Origin: Candidatus Poribacteria bacterium
Lineage (GTDB): Bacteria > Poribacteria > WGA-4E > WGA-3G
NCBI GenBank assembly: GCA_026702755.1
Contig: JAPPBX010000036.1
Span: 1-64,000 of the forward strand
Length of the DNA stretch: 64,000 bases
Direction of reading: 5' to 3'
The first letter of the stretch is position 1, and each line of letters starts with the position of its first letter. The position numbers were made by a program, and so were the translations under genes. This document shows, piece by piece, positions 8,601 to 16,908 of the stretch. Below the pieces are notes generated by a model, which saw only the letters and a list, made by a program, of their open reading frames with translations, made no database searches and had not been told where the DNA came from.

Positions 8601-8846
8601 ATGGCTCTCGATTGGAAACCGCGTCACCGAGATATGATTATCGGGGATATCCCATGGTTAGCCAGAATCAGCGATAAAGCCAATGCAAAACTGCAGGGTA
8701 TTCTCGGTGAGTACATCTACCCGTGACCGCAAGATAAAATGTTCCTGGAGGAACATGAGATAAGTGCTGAGGAATTCACTGAGATGGTGAAAAATAACCC
8801 CTCAGACGATGAGATGATTGCGGCAATGAAGAAATTGAACGGTTAG
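8601..8846 (+). CDS. DUF5069-like protein with in-frame UGA (candidate selenoprotein)
   Basis: ATG at 8601 follows a near-perfect Shine-Dalgarno sequence, AAGGAGGTGA (8586-8595). Reading through TGA at 8724-8726 as one residue gives 81 aa ending at TAG 8844-8846; codon 42 is the TGA. Both halves are in the same frame and look like one small domain: IPWLARISDKANAKLQGILGEYIYP, then the TGA, then PQDKMFLEEHEISAEEF and an acidic helix. From memory, DUF5069 proteins have a Y-x-C-P-x-D motif exactly here, so the TGA replaces the cysteine. A 7-bp hairpin with UGGA loop starts 12 nt after the TGA, as bacterial SECIS elements do. Alternatives are a recent nonsense mutation or a sequencing error. No selenocysteine machinery is encoded in this window. 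Confidence 0.7.
8739..8756 (+). promoter_or_regulatory. SECIS-like hairpin
   Basis: ATGTTCC (8739-8745) pairs perfectly with GGAACAT (8750-8756) around the loop TGGA, with a G at the second loop position. It starts 12 nt and its loop starts 19 nt after the in-frame TGA. This matches the known geometry of bacterial SECIS elements, which sit inside the coding sequence and bind SelB. Confidence 0.6.
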
Positions 8847-8920
8847 TTTAATAGTTTTAACCATCAACTCGCCTCCGTTATAAATGTTAAAGCACGAGTT
8901 GATGGTTAAGGTTATCGGTT

Positions 8921-8975
8921 TTGACCAAGAACGCGTCTACAGATATTTTTCACTAAGGCACGCGTTCTTGGTCAA
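8921..8975. repeat. Palindromic element, copy 2 (intergenic)
   Basis: The same 16-bp arms as 3764-3817 lie at 8921-8936 and 8960-8975, with a 23-nt centre that differs from copy 1 by a short indel (CACTAAGGC versus CACAAGGC). The stem extends by one more T-A pair here. Confidence 0.85.
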
Positions 8976-9026
8976 AGTCCAGAGCGTTCTGTGGTTGTTA
9001 CAAACGTTTGCAACGACCCCACGAGT

Positions 9027-9059
9027 AACTGACAGCCGACAGCTGACAGCTGATAGCCA
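9027..9059. repeat. Heptad repeats before pheA
   Basis: A run of CTGACAGCCGACAGCTGACAG-type units lies just upstream of pheA. It is the same repeat class as at 8451-8581. Confidence 0.55.
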
Positions 9060-9081
9060 CGCTAAGGAAAATTAGAAAGAA

Positions 9082-10149
9082 TTGGACTTAACAAAGTACC
9101 GAGACCAGATTAATGAGATTGACGACCAAATTTTAGCACTGCTACAGAAACGAGCTGAAATTTCCAAGCAGGTCGGTGAGCTAAAAGCAGAAACAGGCGT
9201 TGCACAGGTCTATGTTCCGCATCGGCAGAAACAGATTATTGAACGCTTGAAGGCGCAGAATCACGGCGAGTTTCCTGAAGCTGCGCTTGAGACAATCTGG
9301 ACCGAGATTCTATCTGCATCCCGTTCCTTACAGGATCCGGAGCGGGTCGCCTTCCTCGGTCCTGTCGGCAGTTTCGGACACTTAGCGGCACTATCTCATT
9401 TCGGTACGTCAACTGAAATGATCCCGATCAGTCCGCAGATTGACATTTTTACAGAGGTTGAATCTGGTAGAGCGGACTACGGTGTGGTGGCTATTGAAAA
9501 TTCAGCCCAAGGCACTGTTCGTGATGTTTTGGAACGCTTCCAACGCACGCCGTTGTGGATTTGTGCAGAGACATTTCAACCGATAAAACAGCATCTTTTA
9601 TCAAAGTCCCCGCTCACGGAAATTCGGTGTGTCTACTCACATCCGCAACCCTTCGCGCAATGTAAGATATGGCTAAAGCGACATCTCAGTAATGCTGAAC
9701 AGATTGAGGTTGTTAGTACATCTGAGGCGGCACAACGCGCTGCACAAGAACCGTCAGCTGCTGCTATTGCGAGTGAACTCGCAGGCAAAATCTATGAGGT
9801 TCCAATCGTCGCCAACACTATTATGGATGAACCTGATAACACAACTCGCTTCTTTATCATCGGAAGACACATGCCGGATCCAAGTGGACACGATCGGACT
9901 TCAATGTTCTTCTCAATTCGGGACAAGATTGGTGCCCTGCACGAAGCCCTCGGCATCCTAAAGAAAGCGGAGCTGAATTTGAGTTATTTAGAATCTTTGC
10001 CATCGCGAGCCAAACCGTGGGAGTATGTCTTTTTTGGTGAGATGGAAGGTCATATCGCCGACGAACGCGTCATCAACGCACTTGAGCAGCTTGAAGAATT
10101 GTGTCGCAATGTCAACGTTCTCGGATCTTATCCGCGCGGGACTTGTTAA
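9082..10149 (+). CDS. pheA: Chorismate mutase / prephenate dehydratase (P-protein)
   Basis: This bifunctional 355-aa enzyme converts chorismate to prephenate and then phenylpyruvate in phenylalanine synthesis. An AroQ-type helical mutase domain occupies about residues 1-85 (INEIDDQILALLQKRAEI). The prephenate dehydratase domain follows, with VAFLGPVGSFGHLAA, ENSAQGTVRDVL and the TTRFFIIGR motif carrying the catalytic TRF. An ACT domain (about 270-350) has GALHEAL and YLESLPSR, equivalent to the GALV and ESRP phenylalanine-binding motifs, so feedback inhibition is likely. TTG at 9082 is the start because an in-frame TAG lies at 9073-9075. The stop overlaps the queG start by one base. Confidence 0.95.
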   Translation: MDLTKYRDQINEIDDQILALLQKRAEISKQVGELKAETGVAQVYVPHRQKQIIERLKAQNHGEFPEAALETIWTEILSASRSLQDPERVAFLGPVGSFGHLAALSHFGTSTEMIPISPQIDIFTEVESGRADYGVVAIENSAQGTVRDVLERFQRTPLWICAETFQPIKQHLLSKSPLTEIRCVYSHPQPFAQCKIWLKRHLSNAEQIEVVSTSEAAQRAAQEPSAAAIASELAGKIYEVPIVANTIMDEPDNTTRFFIIGRHMPDPSGHDRTSMFFSIRDKIGALHEALGILKKAELNLSYLESLPSRAKPWEYVFFGEMEGHIADERVINALEQLEELCRNVNVLGSYPRGTC

Positions 10150-11282
10150 TGTCAACACTAACGCAGCAAATTCAGGCACACGCAAATGAACTTGGATTTG
10201 AACTCGTCGGAGTCACACCGGCAGCACACAGCGAAACAATTGCGCGATACCGAGAGTGGATAGAAAGCGGGTACGCTGGGAAGATGCACTACCTTGAAAA
10301 GCATCTCTCCCTGAAGACGGATGTTCGAAAACTTTTGGCAGAAGCGAAATCCGTCATTAGTCTCGCTATGAACTATTATACACTCGACCCCCCGAAAGCA
10401 CTTGCACACGATCCGGGGCGAGGGCAGATCTCCCGCTATGCGTGGGGTGATGATTATCACGAACTCATTCGTGAACGTCTTTTAGAACTCGTTACTTTTA
10501 TCAAACAGACGGCTGAAAGTGAATTGAGAACCCGTGTATGTGTCGATACCGCGCCTATTATCGAAAGGGAATATGCACAGAAAGCAGGTATCGGCTGGAT
10601 CGGTAAGAACACCAACCTGATTCATTGGCGTTCCGGCTCTTGGTATTTCCTCGCGGAGGTACTCGTCAACATCGTGTTAGAATCCGACACACCGGAACTT
10701 CGAGGGAGTTGTGGCACTTGCACACGCTGTATCGAAGCGTGCCCGACAGATGCAATCATCGAACCGAACCTTCTCGATTCCCGACTTTGCATCTCTTACC
10801 TGACAATAGAACTGAAGGAGAGCATTCCGAAGGCACTTCGTCCCGAAATCGGAAACTGGATTTTTGGGTGCGACATCTGCCAAGAGGTCTGCCCATGGAA
10901 CAGCAAAGCGGTCCCAACAACTGAACCGGGGTTTCAGCCACGCGACGGAAACCTCACACCCAAGTTGCTCTCACTCGTGGGTATGACACAGGAGGAATTC
11001 AGCCGACGATTCAAGGGAAGCCCAATCAAACGTGCGAAACGCCGGGGTTTCCTGCGAAATGTGTTGGTCGCCATTGGTAACTGGGGTACGCAGCATGCCG
11101 TTCCAGCACTCAAGGACGCATTAGCGGATGACGAACCTTTAGTCCGGAGCCATGCCGCATGGGCATTAGGAAGAATTGGTGGTGATGCCGCCAAACGAAC
11201 ATTACAGAAGCGATTAACCGTTGAAACCGAACAGGATGTTATCACTGAAATTCAGGAGGCACTCTTAGAAACAGATTTTTAA
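10149..11282 (+). CDS. queG: Epoxyqueuosine reductase
   Basis: This cytoplasmic enzyme carries out the last step of tRNA queuosine synthesis, reducing epoxyqueuosine with cobalamin and iron-sulfur clusters. The protein is 377 aa. It shows RVCVDTAPIIEREYAQKAGIG with the conserved catalytic Asp, and two cysteine clusters: CGTCTRCIEACP and CDICQEVCPWN, which hold two 4Fe-4S clusters. The C-terminal 70 residues are HEAT-like (ALADDEPLVRSHAAWALGRIGG), as in known QueG. The ATG at 10149 overlaps the pheA stop (TAATG), so translation is probably coupled. queF, another gene of the pathway, lies 4 kb downstream. Confidence 0.95.
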   Translation: MSTLTQQIQAHANELGFELVGVTPAAHSETIARYREWIESGYAGKMHYLEKHLSLKTDVRKLLAEAKSVISLAMNYYTLDPPKALAHDPGRGQISRYAWGDDYHELIRERLLELVTFIKQTAESELRTRVCVDTAPIIEREYAQKAGIGWIGKNTNLIHWRSGSWYFLAEVLVNIVLESDTPELRGSCGTCTRCIEACPTDAIIEPNLLDSRLCISYLTIELKESIPKALRPEIGNWIFGCDICQEVCPWNSKAVPTTEPGFQPRDGNLTPKLLSLVGMTQEEFSRRFKGSPIKRAKRRGFLRNVLVAIGNWGTQHAVPALKDALADDEPLVRSHAAWALGRIGGDAAKRTLQKRLTVETEQDVITEIQEALLETDF

Positions 11283-11370
11283 TTTATTGAATTTGAGCTA
11301 CCCTCCATTTCATTACGGGCAGGTTTCTGGTAAAGTCAAAACCTACTTTAGGTTTAAAAAGGAGGTAGAC

Positions 11371-11430
11371 TTAATCGGAAACCATTGTGGAACGTAGTGG
11401 AACGATGACCAGATCGTAATAACTAAAAAA
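11371..11430 (+). promoter_or_regulatory. Conserved leader element, copy 2
   Basis: This block matches 5221-5280 at 49 of 60 positions. CATTGT (11383-11388) pairs with ACGATG (11402-11407). Relative to copy 1, one C-G pair has become T-A and another has become a T-G wobble, so the stem is preserved. The next gene starts 15 nt downstream. Confidence 0.5.
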
Positions 11431-11445
11431 GGGAGAAATGGAAAA

Positions 11446-12063
11446 ATGAGTGAAGCAACTGCACACCAACTTACAGCACCTGGTGCTGGCACAAATGGAC
11501 TCGCCTGGGATGGAACATCACTTTGGAGTGTTGAAGGGGTTGGACCTATCCATAAAATCAACCCTGAAACCGGCGAGGTTGAACTATCGCTTTCGCCTTC
11601 CTATCCCGGCGGAGCTGGTATAGAATGGGACGGCGAGCATCTCTGGTATAACAGTATCTGGCAACAAACCTTCTACAAACTTACGATTCCCGACCTGGAA
11701 GTCGTTACGACATTTAAATCGCCTGGAGAAGGTCCCCACGGATTAGCATGGAACGGCGAGCATCTCTGGAGCGTTGACATGAACACGGGGCGGTTTATCA
11801 AACAGTGCCCTGACACTGGCGAAATCCTCGCCGAACTCCAGACACCGGGTGGTCGTGCACACGGACTTGCATGGGATGGTGAGGCACTTTGGAACGCCGA
11901 CACGAACGACCATGTCGTTTACCGAATCGACCCTGAATCTGGTGAGGTACTCAATTCGGTTTCATGCCCAAGTGAACCGCATGGATTGACTTGGGATGGC
12001 ACGGCGTTGTGGTATGGCGAAGATAAAGCAAAAACAATCCATAGACTTAGTGTATCTGAGTAG
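11446..12063 (+). CDS. Five-repeat NHL/PQQ-like propeller protein
   Basis: The product is 205 aa with no signal peptide. It consists almost entirely of five repeats of about 40 residues built on GLAWDGxxLW followed by a strand with IDPESGEVL-like sequence (for example GLAWDGEALWNADTND). This pattern is typical of NHL, Vgb-lyase or glutamine-cyclotransferase-like beta-propellers. Five units would make a small propeller or half of a larger one. No catalytic residues are recognisable. The ATG at 11446 is preceded by GGGAGAAATGGAAAA. It follows queG by 163 nt, with the conserved leader element in the gap, and is followed at once by a MITE-like element. Confidence 0.8.
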   Translation: MSEATAHQLTAPGAGTNGLAWDGTSLWSVEGVGPIHKINPETGEVELSLSPSYPGGAGIEWDGEHLWYNSIWQQTFYKLTIPDLEVVTTFKSPGEGPHGLAWNGEHLWSVDMNTGRFIKQCPDTGEILAELQTPGGRAHGLAWDGEALWNADTNDHVVYRIDPESGEVLNSVSCPSEPHGLTWDGTALWYGEDKAKTIHRLSVSE

Positions 12064-12074
12064 ATAGCAGGAAT

Positions 12075-12166
12075 AGGACTTACGCAATTTTCTAATGAGG
12101 ACCTACGGTCCGCACGCCGCTGGCGAGGTTTCAAACCTCGCCAGCAAAGGAAGTTGCGTAAGTCCT
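12075..12166. mobile_element. MITE-like element with 13-bp terminal inverted repeats
   Basis: AGGACTTACGCAA (12075-12087) is repeated inverted as TTGCGTAAGTCCT (12154-12166), giving a 92-bp element with no coding capacity. Inside is a perfect palindrome, CTGGCGAGGTTT/AAACCTCGCCAG (12120-12144, one central base). GGACTTACGCA-type ends are, from memory, common in IS-derived MITEs of several phyla. No transposase is present and no clear target duplication was identified. Confidence 0.75.
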
Positions 12167-12507
12167 GAGGAAAATTGAAAGATTGCAGATAACCACGTTA
12201 ACTCACGCGTATACGGGTGAGATTTTTGGAATGGCAGATTGATTCCCAACGTTAGTGTTCACCAAATGAACAACATGATATAAATTATGTCAGAAATCGG
12301 TTGAAATTCTGCGATTTTATGCGGGTTTCCGGTTGGCATACAATTTGCACATACGTAGTGTACAGTTGGCAGCCGCGTTCCGAAAACGCGACGAACCAAT
12401 ATTGTTTACACCAAGGTAAAATTCAACGTGAAACGCTACTATGCCAAATGGCCTATTTCTATAGCCACAAGCATATCGGGGTAACACCTAATAGTGGGGT
12501 ACGAGAA
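12167..12507. other. Non-coding stretch after the MITE
   Basis: About 340 nt with no convincing gene, hairpin or consensus promoter. The FG-GAP reading frame stays open back to 12301, but the signal-peptide start at 12508 makes that extension unlikely. Confidence 0.5.
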
Positions 12508-15285
12508 TTGAAGAAATTACAGATAATTATGCTAACCCTCTTTTTAGGGATCGGGTTGGTAACACACAGCAGTGCCGATCGGGTACAACTCAACACGAGT
12601 GCCGCTGTTATCCAAGACAATCTCGGTGCGAGTGTCGGTATCAGTGGTAATTACGCGATGGTCGGTGTTCCAAAAGATGACACTGACCATGGCAGAGATG
12701 TTGGTTCAGTCCAAGTCTTTCTTCGCACCGAAGCCGGATGGGTGCAACATCAAAAACTGAACGCCAGTGACGCAGCTGATGGAGACGAATTCGCCACAAC
12801 AATCGCCATGAACGGCGATTATGCCGTCATTGGTGCACCAAGTAAAGACGGTGTCGGAAGGAACTCAGGTGCCGCTTATGTCTTTAGACGGCAAGGCACA
12901 GAATGGGTAGAGCATACCAAACTCGTTAGCTCGGAGGAAAACTCGGGCGACTTTTTCGGTACCTCAGTAGCCATTGATGGAGATACGATCCTCGTTGGCG
13001 GTCACCGAACGAATGAACCCTTTGCAGACGGAGGTTCTGTCTACGTCTTTGAGCGGACCGGAGAAAACTGGCAAGAGACAGCGAAACTCACTGCCCCAGA
13101 TGGCACTAACTTCTCATATTTCGGTTATTCCGTTGGACTTGATGCAGACACCGCTATCGTTGGCGCAATTCGTGATGATGAAGCCGGACTTGATGCGGGC
13201 GCGGCTTATATCTTTGTACGGAATCAATCCGCATGGACACTTCAAACAAAACTTATCGGTAACAATACCAAATCGGAAGATTTTTACGGCTACGCAGTTG
13301 ATGTTGACGGTGATTTCGCTATTGTGACCGCACCGCGTAACAGAGGCATCGGTGCCGCTTACATCTACAGACGTGAAGGGACTGTATGGGAGCAAAAAAG
13401 AAACCGCATCCGGCTCCGTATGATGCCGATTGACCCAGACGGCGCGACCTTTTTCGGTGTCTCTGTTACCATTAGCGGGACAACCGCAGTTATCGGGGCA
13501 ACAGGTGCTCTGGTAGGTGAAGAAGAGTCTGGTGCTGCATACGTCTTTACAGAAAATGAACCACCGTTTTGGAATCAACATGTAAAATTAACAGCAGGCG
13601 ATAGAAAGGCTGGCGATCAACTCGGATACGCTGTTGCCATTAGTGGAAACGAAATTATCGCTGGCGCCCCCCTCCAAGACGCGGGCGGACGCTCTTCCGG
13701 TGCTGCATACATTTTTCAAAAAAGTGAAGAGAGTGGGTGGGTAGAGAGTGGTAAGTTGAGTGACGGAGAAACCGCTTCCGAAGATCAGTTTGGAACCTCC
13801 GTCGCTATCAGCGGCAATATCGCTGTTTCCGGTGCCCAACAAGGCGATGATATCGCACCCAACGCCGGTGCTGCATACATCTTTGAGCGGAACCGTATCC
13901 TCTGGTTGCAACGCGGTAAACTCACCGCTGAGGACGGAAAAGCTGGAGATATGTTCGGAAACAGTGTCGCCATCAGCGGCGAAACAATTCTTGTTGGTGC
14001 ACCCGGTGTTGATGACGCTGGACCCGAGGCGGGTGCAGTGTATATTTTCATACGGGTAGATGGCGAATGGATTCAACAGGCAAAACTCATCGGTACCGAT
14101 ATTGGAGACTTCGATCAGTTCGGGTCAACTGTTGCAGTCCATGAAAACACCGCTATCATCGGTGCCTACGCGAAAGATGAAGCCGGAACGGATTCCGGTG
14201 CCGCTTATGTCTTTGTCCGAAACGGGAACGCTTGGACACAACAGGCAAAACTGACACCTCAAGATGCCGTACAGGGCGATCATTTTGGATTTTCTGCTTC
14301 CGTCCACGGCGATACAGCTCTCATCGGCGCACACCTGAGCAACGCAGCAGGACCGGATTCAGGCGCAGCGTATCTTTTCACACGCAACGGCACGACCTGG
14401 AGACAAGAACTTCAAATCCTTTCAAATGACATCGGTATTGGCGACGAATTCGGCTACGCTGTTGATTTGATTGAAGGTGCTGCAATTGTCGGCGCGCCCA
14501 AGGAGAATCGACATCAGGAAAACATGGGGGCTGCATACGTTTTTGTAGAAACACGAGAAACTTGGGCACAACAAGCAAAACTCACTGCCTCCGATGCCGA
14601 AAGCGGTGATGAATTCGGCGTAGCCGTCGCGCTGCACGAAGATACCGCAATCATTGGCTCATGGAAAGATGACCATCCACCGGTAGATCGCTTTGGAGAT
14701 GAAAACTTGCAAATCGACAAAGGTTCCGCCTATTCTTTCTTACGCGACGGGTTATCTTGGGTGGAGAAACGTCGAATTACGGGTGGCGACACAAGCAGAT
14801 CTGACCTATTCGGCGCATCTGTCGCCATCAAAGGCTCATTTGCAATCGTCGGTGCCTCGGGCAGCGATAGCGCAGGCGGTAACTCAGGATCCGCTTTTAT
14901 CTACAATCCAATCGACCTTGGATTCCGTTCCGCGGATGTCCCCTTCTCTGTTGATCCATCGTCGCATCTACTCTCAACATTTGGACATATTAAACGGACG
15001 ACGGTTTTCCAGAATTATCCGAATCCATTCAACCCAGAAACCTGGTTCCCCTACAATCTGGCGGAACAGGCGGAGGTCGTTTTGAAAATCTACGATGTCC
15101 GTGGCGGGCTTGTGCGTCAATTGCACATCGGGCTACAGGAAGCTGGCAGTTATCGTAGCCAAGAGAAAGCAGCATACTGGGATGGAAGAAACGCATTCGG
15201 AACGAAGGTCGCGAGCGGTATGTACTTCTATACATTTACCGCAGGCGATTTTGAAAGCACGCGTCGGATGGTAATCCTAAAGTAA
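12508..15285 (+). CDS. Secreted FG-GAP double-propeller protein with FlgD-like tail
   Basis: TTG at 12508 gives LKKLQIIMLTLFLG..SSA, a clear signal peptide that longer versions would bury, so the mature protein is exported. It has 925 aa. Fourteen repeats follow, each of the form FGxSVAxxGDTAIVGA, an acidic DxxGxxxGAAYVF stretch and a WxQQAKLTA strand; these are FG-GAP/integrin-alpha-like blades, and fourteen would fit two seven-bladed propellers with calcium-binding DxDxDG-like loops. The C-terminal 90 residues (NYPNPFNPETWFPY to MVILK) form the FlgD Ig-like/T9SS-type tail seen on many surface proteins. It probably acts at the cell surface in adhesion; the ligand is unknown. Confidence 0.85.
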   Translation: MKKLQIIMLTLFLGIGLVTHSSADRVQLNTSAAVIQDNLGASVGISGNYAMVGVPKDDTDHGRDVGSVQVFLRTEAGWVQHQKLNASDAADGDEFATTIAMNGDYAVIGAPSKDGVGRNSGAAYVFRRQGTEWVEHTKLVSSEENSGDFFGTSVAIDGDTILVGGHRTNEPFADGGSVYVFERTGENWQETAKLTAPDGTNFSYFGYSVGLDADTAIVGAIRDDEAGLDAGAAYIFVRNQSAWTLQTKLIGNNTKSEDFYGYAVDVDGDFAIVTAPRNRGIGAAYIYRREGTVWEQKRNRIRLRMMPIDPDGATFFGVSVTISGTTAVIGATGALVGEEESGAAYVFTENEPPFWNQHVKLTAGDRKAGDQLGYAVAISGNEIIAGAPLQDAGGRSSGAAYIFQKSEESGWVESGKLSDGETASEDQFGTSVAISGNIAVSGAQQGDDIAPNAGAAYIFERNRILWLQRGKLTAEDGKAGDMFGNSVAISGETILVGAPGVDDAGPEAGAVYIFIRVDGEWIQQAKLIGTDIGDFDQFGSTVAVHENTAIIGAYAKDEAGTDSGAAYVFVRNGNAWTQQAKLTPQDAVQGDHFGFSASVHGDTALIGAHLSNAAGPDSGAAYLFTRNGTTWRQELQILSNDIGIGDEFGYAVDLIEGAAIVGAPKENRHQENMGAAYVFVETRETWAQQAKLTASDAESGDEFGVAVALHEDTAIIGSWKDDHPPVDRFGDENLQIDKGSAYSFLRDGLSWVEKRRITGGDTSRSDLFGASVAIKGSFAIVGASGSDSAGGNSGSAFIYNPIDLGFRSADVPFSVDPSSHLLSTFGHIKRTTVFQNYPNPFNPETWFPYNLAEQAEVVLKIYDVRGGLVRQLHIGLQEAGSYRSQEKAAYWDGRNAFGTKVASGMYFYTFTAGDFESTRRMVILK

Positions 15286-15302
15286 CATTTCCCTTAATCA
15301 AC

Positions 15303-15325
15303 AGGCGCGCTTTTGCAGCGCGCCT
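15303..15325 (+). terminator. Hairpin terminator after the FG-GAP gene
   Basis: AGGCGCGC (15303-15310) pairs with GCGCGCCT (15318-15325) around a 7-nt loop, 18 nt after the stop. No T-run follows, so termination may be inefficient or Rho-assisted. Confidence 0.55.
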
Positions 15326-15361
15326 AATACACTTAAGGAGAACAGTGGAGATAGACCCTCA

Positions 15362-15757
15362 ATGAATCATCAGACTGGCTATGACGATTTACAGACCCAT
15401 ATCCGTCAACTGAAAACCCCTCCAATTGAGACATGGGAAAATCAGTATAGCCACCGAGATTATACAATCGAAATCACCAATCTTGAGTTCACCGCTGTAT
15501 GTCCTAAAACGGGACTCCCGGATTTCGCGACCCTCTGTATCACCTACGTGCCAGATCAACACTGTGTCGAACTGAAATCGTTGAAGGAGTATTTCCTCTT
15601 CTATCGAGATGTCGGTATCTTTCACGAGCACGTCGTGAATAAGATATTAGAGGACTTTGTGGCAGTCTGCCAACCGCGGAAGGCAGAAGTTGTTGGCGAT
15701 TTCAACATCCGCGGTGGCATCAAAACAGTCGTGCGGGCAAACTATCAGAGGGAATAG
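15362..15757 (+). CDS. queF: NADPH-dependent 7-cyano-7-deazaguanine reductase
   Basis: This cytoplasmic enzyme reduces the nitrile of preQ0 to preQ1 in queuosine synthesis. At 131 aa it is the short, unimodular (type I) form. The catalytic cysteine is C47 in FTAVCPKTGLPDFA, with D54 seven residues later, the same spacing as in characterised QueF. ELKSLKEY and the glutamate before it match the NADPH-binding and family motif. The start is ATG at 15362, with TGGAGAT about 11 nt upstream. It lies between a terminator hairpin and a converging oxidoreductase gene, so it is probably monocistronic. With queG at 10.1 kb it implies that the cell makes queuosine from preQ0. Confidence 0.95.
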   Translation: MNHQTGYDDLQTHIRQLKTPPIETWENQYSHRDYTIEITNLEFTAVCPKTGLPDFATLCITYVPDQHCVELKSLKEYFLFYRDVGIFHEHVVNKILEDFVAVCQPRKAEVVGDFNIRGGIKTVVRANYQRE

Positions 15758-15853
15758 TTATCAGTTTTCAGTTAAATCTTGTGGCAGTTGCGTTTTGTAT
15801 AAATTCCACAAGTACCTCTTGTCCGAAAAGCGAAGACCGAAGACTGACAACTA

Positions 15854-16891
15854 TTAAAAAATCGGAACGGAACGACCTATCCGCGCAGATTCATAGAGCG
15901 CATCGAAGATTTTCGCTACATTCAGCACCTCTTCAGCAGGCACAGGAGACGGCAAACCCTCCCGAACAGCCTTGTGGAACGATTCAAATTCACTCAGTAA
16001 TCCGGTAAGAAGTTTCGGCGTGTAATTCACCATCTCATCCTTCTTATCAAGATAAATCTGGAGCGGTTCATAAGTCGCACCGGCTAAATCTCCCATGAAG
16101 AACGTCCCACCGATGTTCTCAATATGCGATGCCCAAGCCGTCTCCAAGGTCACCGTCAAGCCACCCTCAAAGCGGATAGTGCCCATCGCGAAATCTTCCA
16201 CCTCAAATTCTTCAGGATTCCATTTCCCCCACGGGTTGATGACATCCTTTTTATGACCAAACTTCGTTGCGGTCATTCCGAACGCCTCAATCGGTTTCGG
16301 ACAACCGATCATCCAGAGCAATACATCAAGAATATGGACACCGATATCAATCAGCGGTCCGCCACCGGCGATGGCTTTACTGAGAAAAGATGGCGAAGCA
16401 GGCACCCCACGCCGGCGCATCGCCATTGCACGGGCATAATAGATGTCGCCGAAAAACCCTTCATCATAGAGTTTCCGCAATGTCCGTGCCTCAGCACGAA
16501 ACCGAGATTGTAAACCGATTTGTAGGACCTTGCCACTCGCTTTCTGGGCATCCACCATCGCTTGCCCGTCAATAGCATTGGCAGCAATCGGCTTTTCACA
16601 GATAACATGTTTTCCCGCGTTCAATGCTGCAATAGTGGGTCCAGCGTGGAAGTTGTTCGGTGTACAGACGCTCACCGCATCCAGTTCATCCATCGCAGCC
16701 AATTCCTCATAATCACTGAAAACGTGCGGAATGTCGTGCTGTTTGGCGAACGCTTTTGCGCGTGCTTCGTCAATATCACACGCGGCGACAATCGAAACAC
16801 CCTTGACTCCCTGATGACCGGGAAGATGTTTACCGCCAGCAATTCCACCACACCCAACGATACCTACCTTAACTTCTTTTACTTTAGCCAT
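15854..16891 (-). CDS. Gfo/Idh/MocA family oxidoreductase
   Basis: The product is 345 aa. ATG at 16891 is chosen because AAGGAG precedes it and the conserved N-terminus starts directly after it (KVGIVGCGGIAGGKHLPG, the Rossmann NAD(P)-binding motif). The pattern CTPNNFHAGPTIAAL followed by GKHVICEKPIA contains the EKP motif typical of sugar dehydrogenases of this family. The C-terminal domain has LIDIGVHILDVLLW with the conserved D..H..D. The likely role is oxidation or reduction of a cyclic polyol or sugar; the substrate cannot be predicted. It lies 17 nt after a phytanoyl-CoA dioxygenase-like gene on the same strand and is probably cotranscribed with it. Confidence 0.9.
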   Translation of the reverse strand: MAKVKEVKVGIVGCGGIAGGKHLPGHQGVKGVSIVAACDIDEARAKAFAKQHDIPHVFSDYEELAAMDELDAVSVCTPNNFHAGPTIAALNAGKHVICEKPIAANAIDGQAMVDAQKASGKVLQIGLQSRFRAEARTLRKLYDEGFFGDIYYARAMAMRRRGVPASPSFLSKAIAGGGPLIDIGVHILDVLLWMIGCPKPIEAFGMTATKFGHKKDVINPWGKWNPEEFEVEDFAMGTIRFEGGLTVTLETAWASHIENIGGTFFMGDLAGATYEPLQIYLDKKDEMVNYTPKLLTGLLSEFESFHKAVREGLPSPVPAEEVLNVAKIFDALYESARIGRSVPIF

Positions 16892-16908
16892 TTTAACTCC
16901 TTCTTCAC

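Noticed and set aside
8601-8846. TGA as a reassigned sense codon (genetic code change)
   Set aside because: TGA ends many clear genes here, for example those stopping at 1816, 30084 and 32642, so only local recoding is reasonable.
8884-9075. A 63-codon open frame on the plus strand before pheA
   Set aside because: It consists of the palindromic element and heptad repeats and its peptide resembles the translated insert at 3764-3817; there is no ribosome-binding site.
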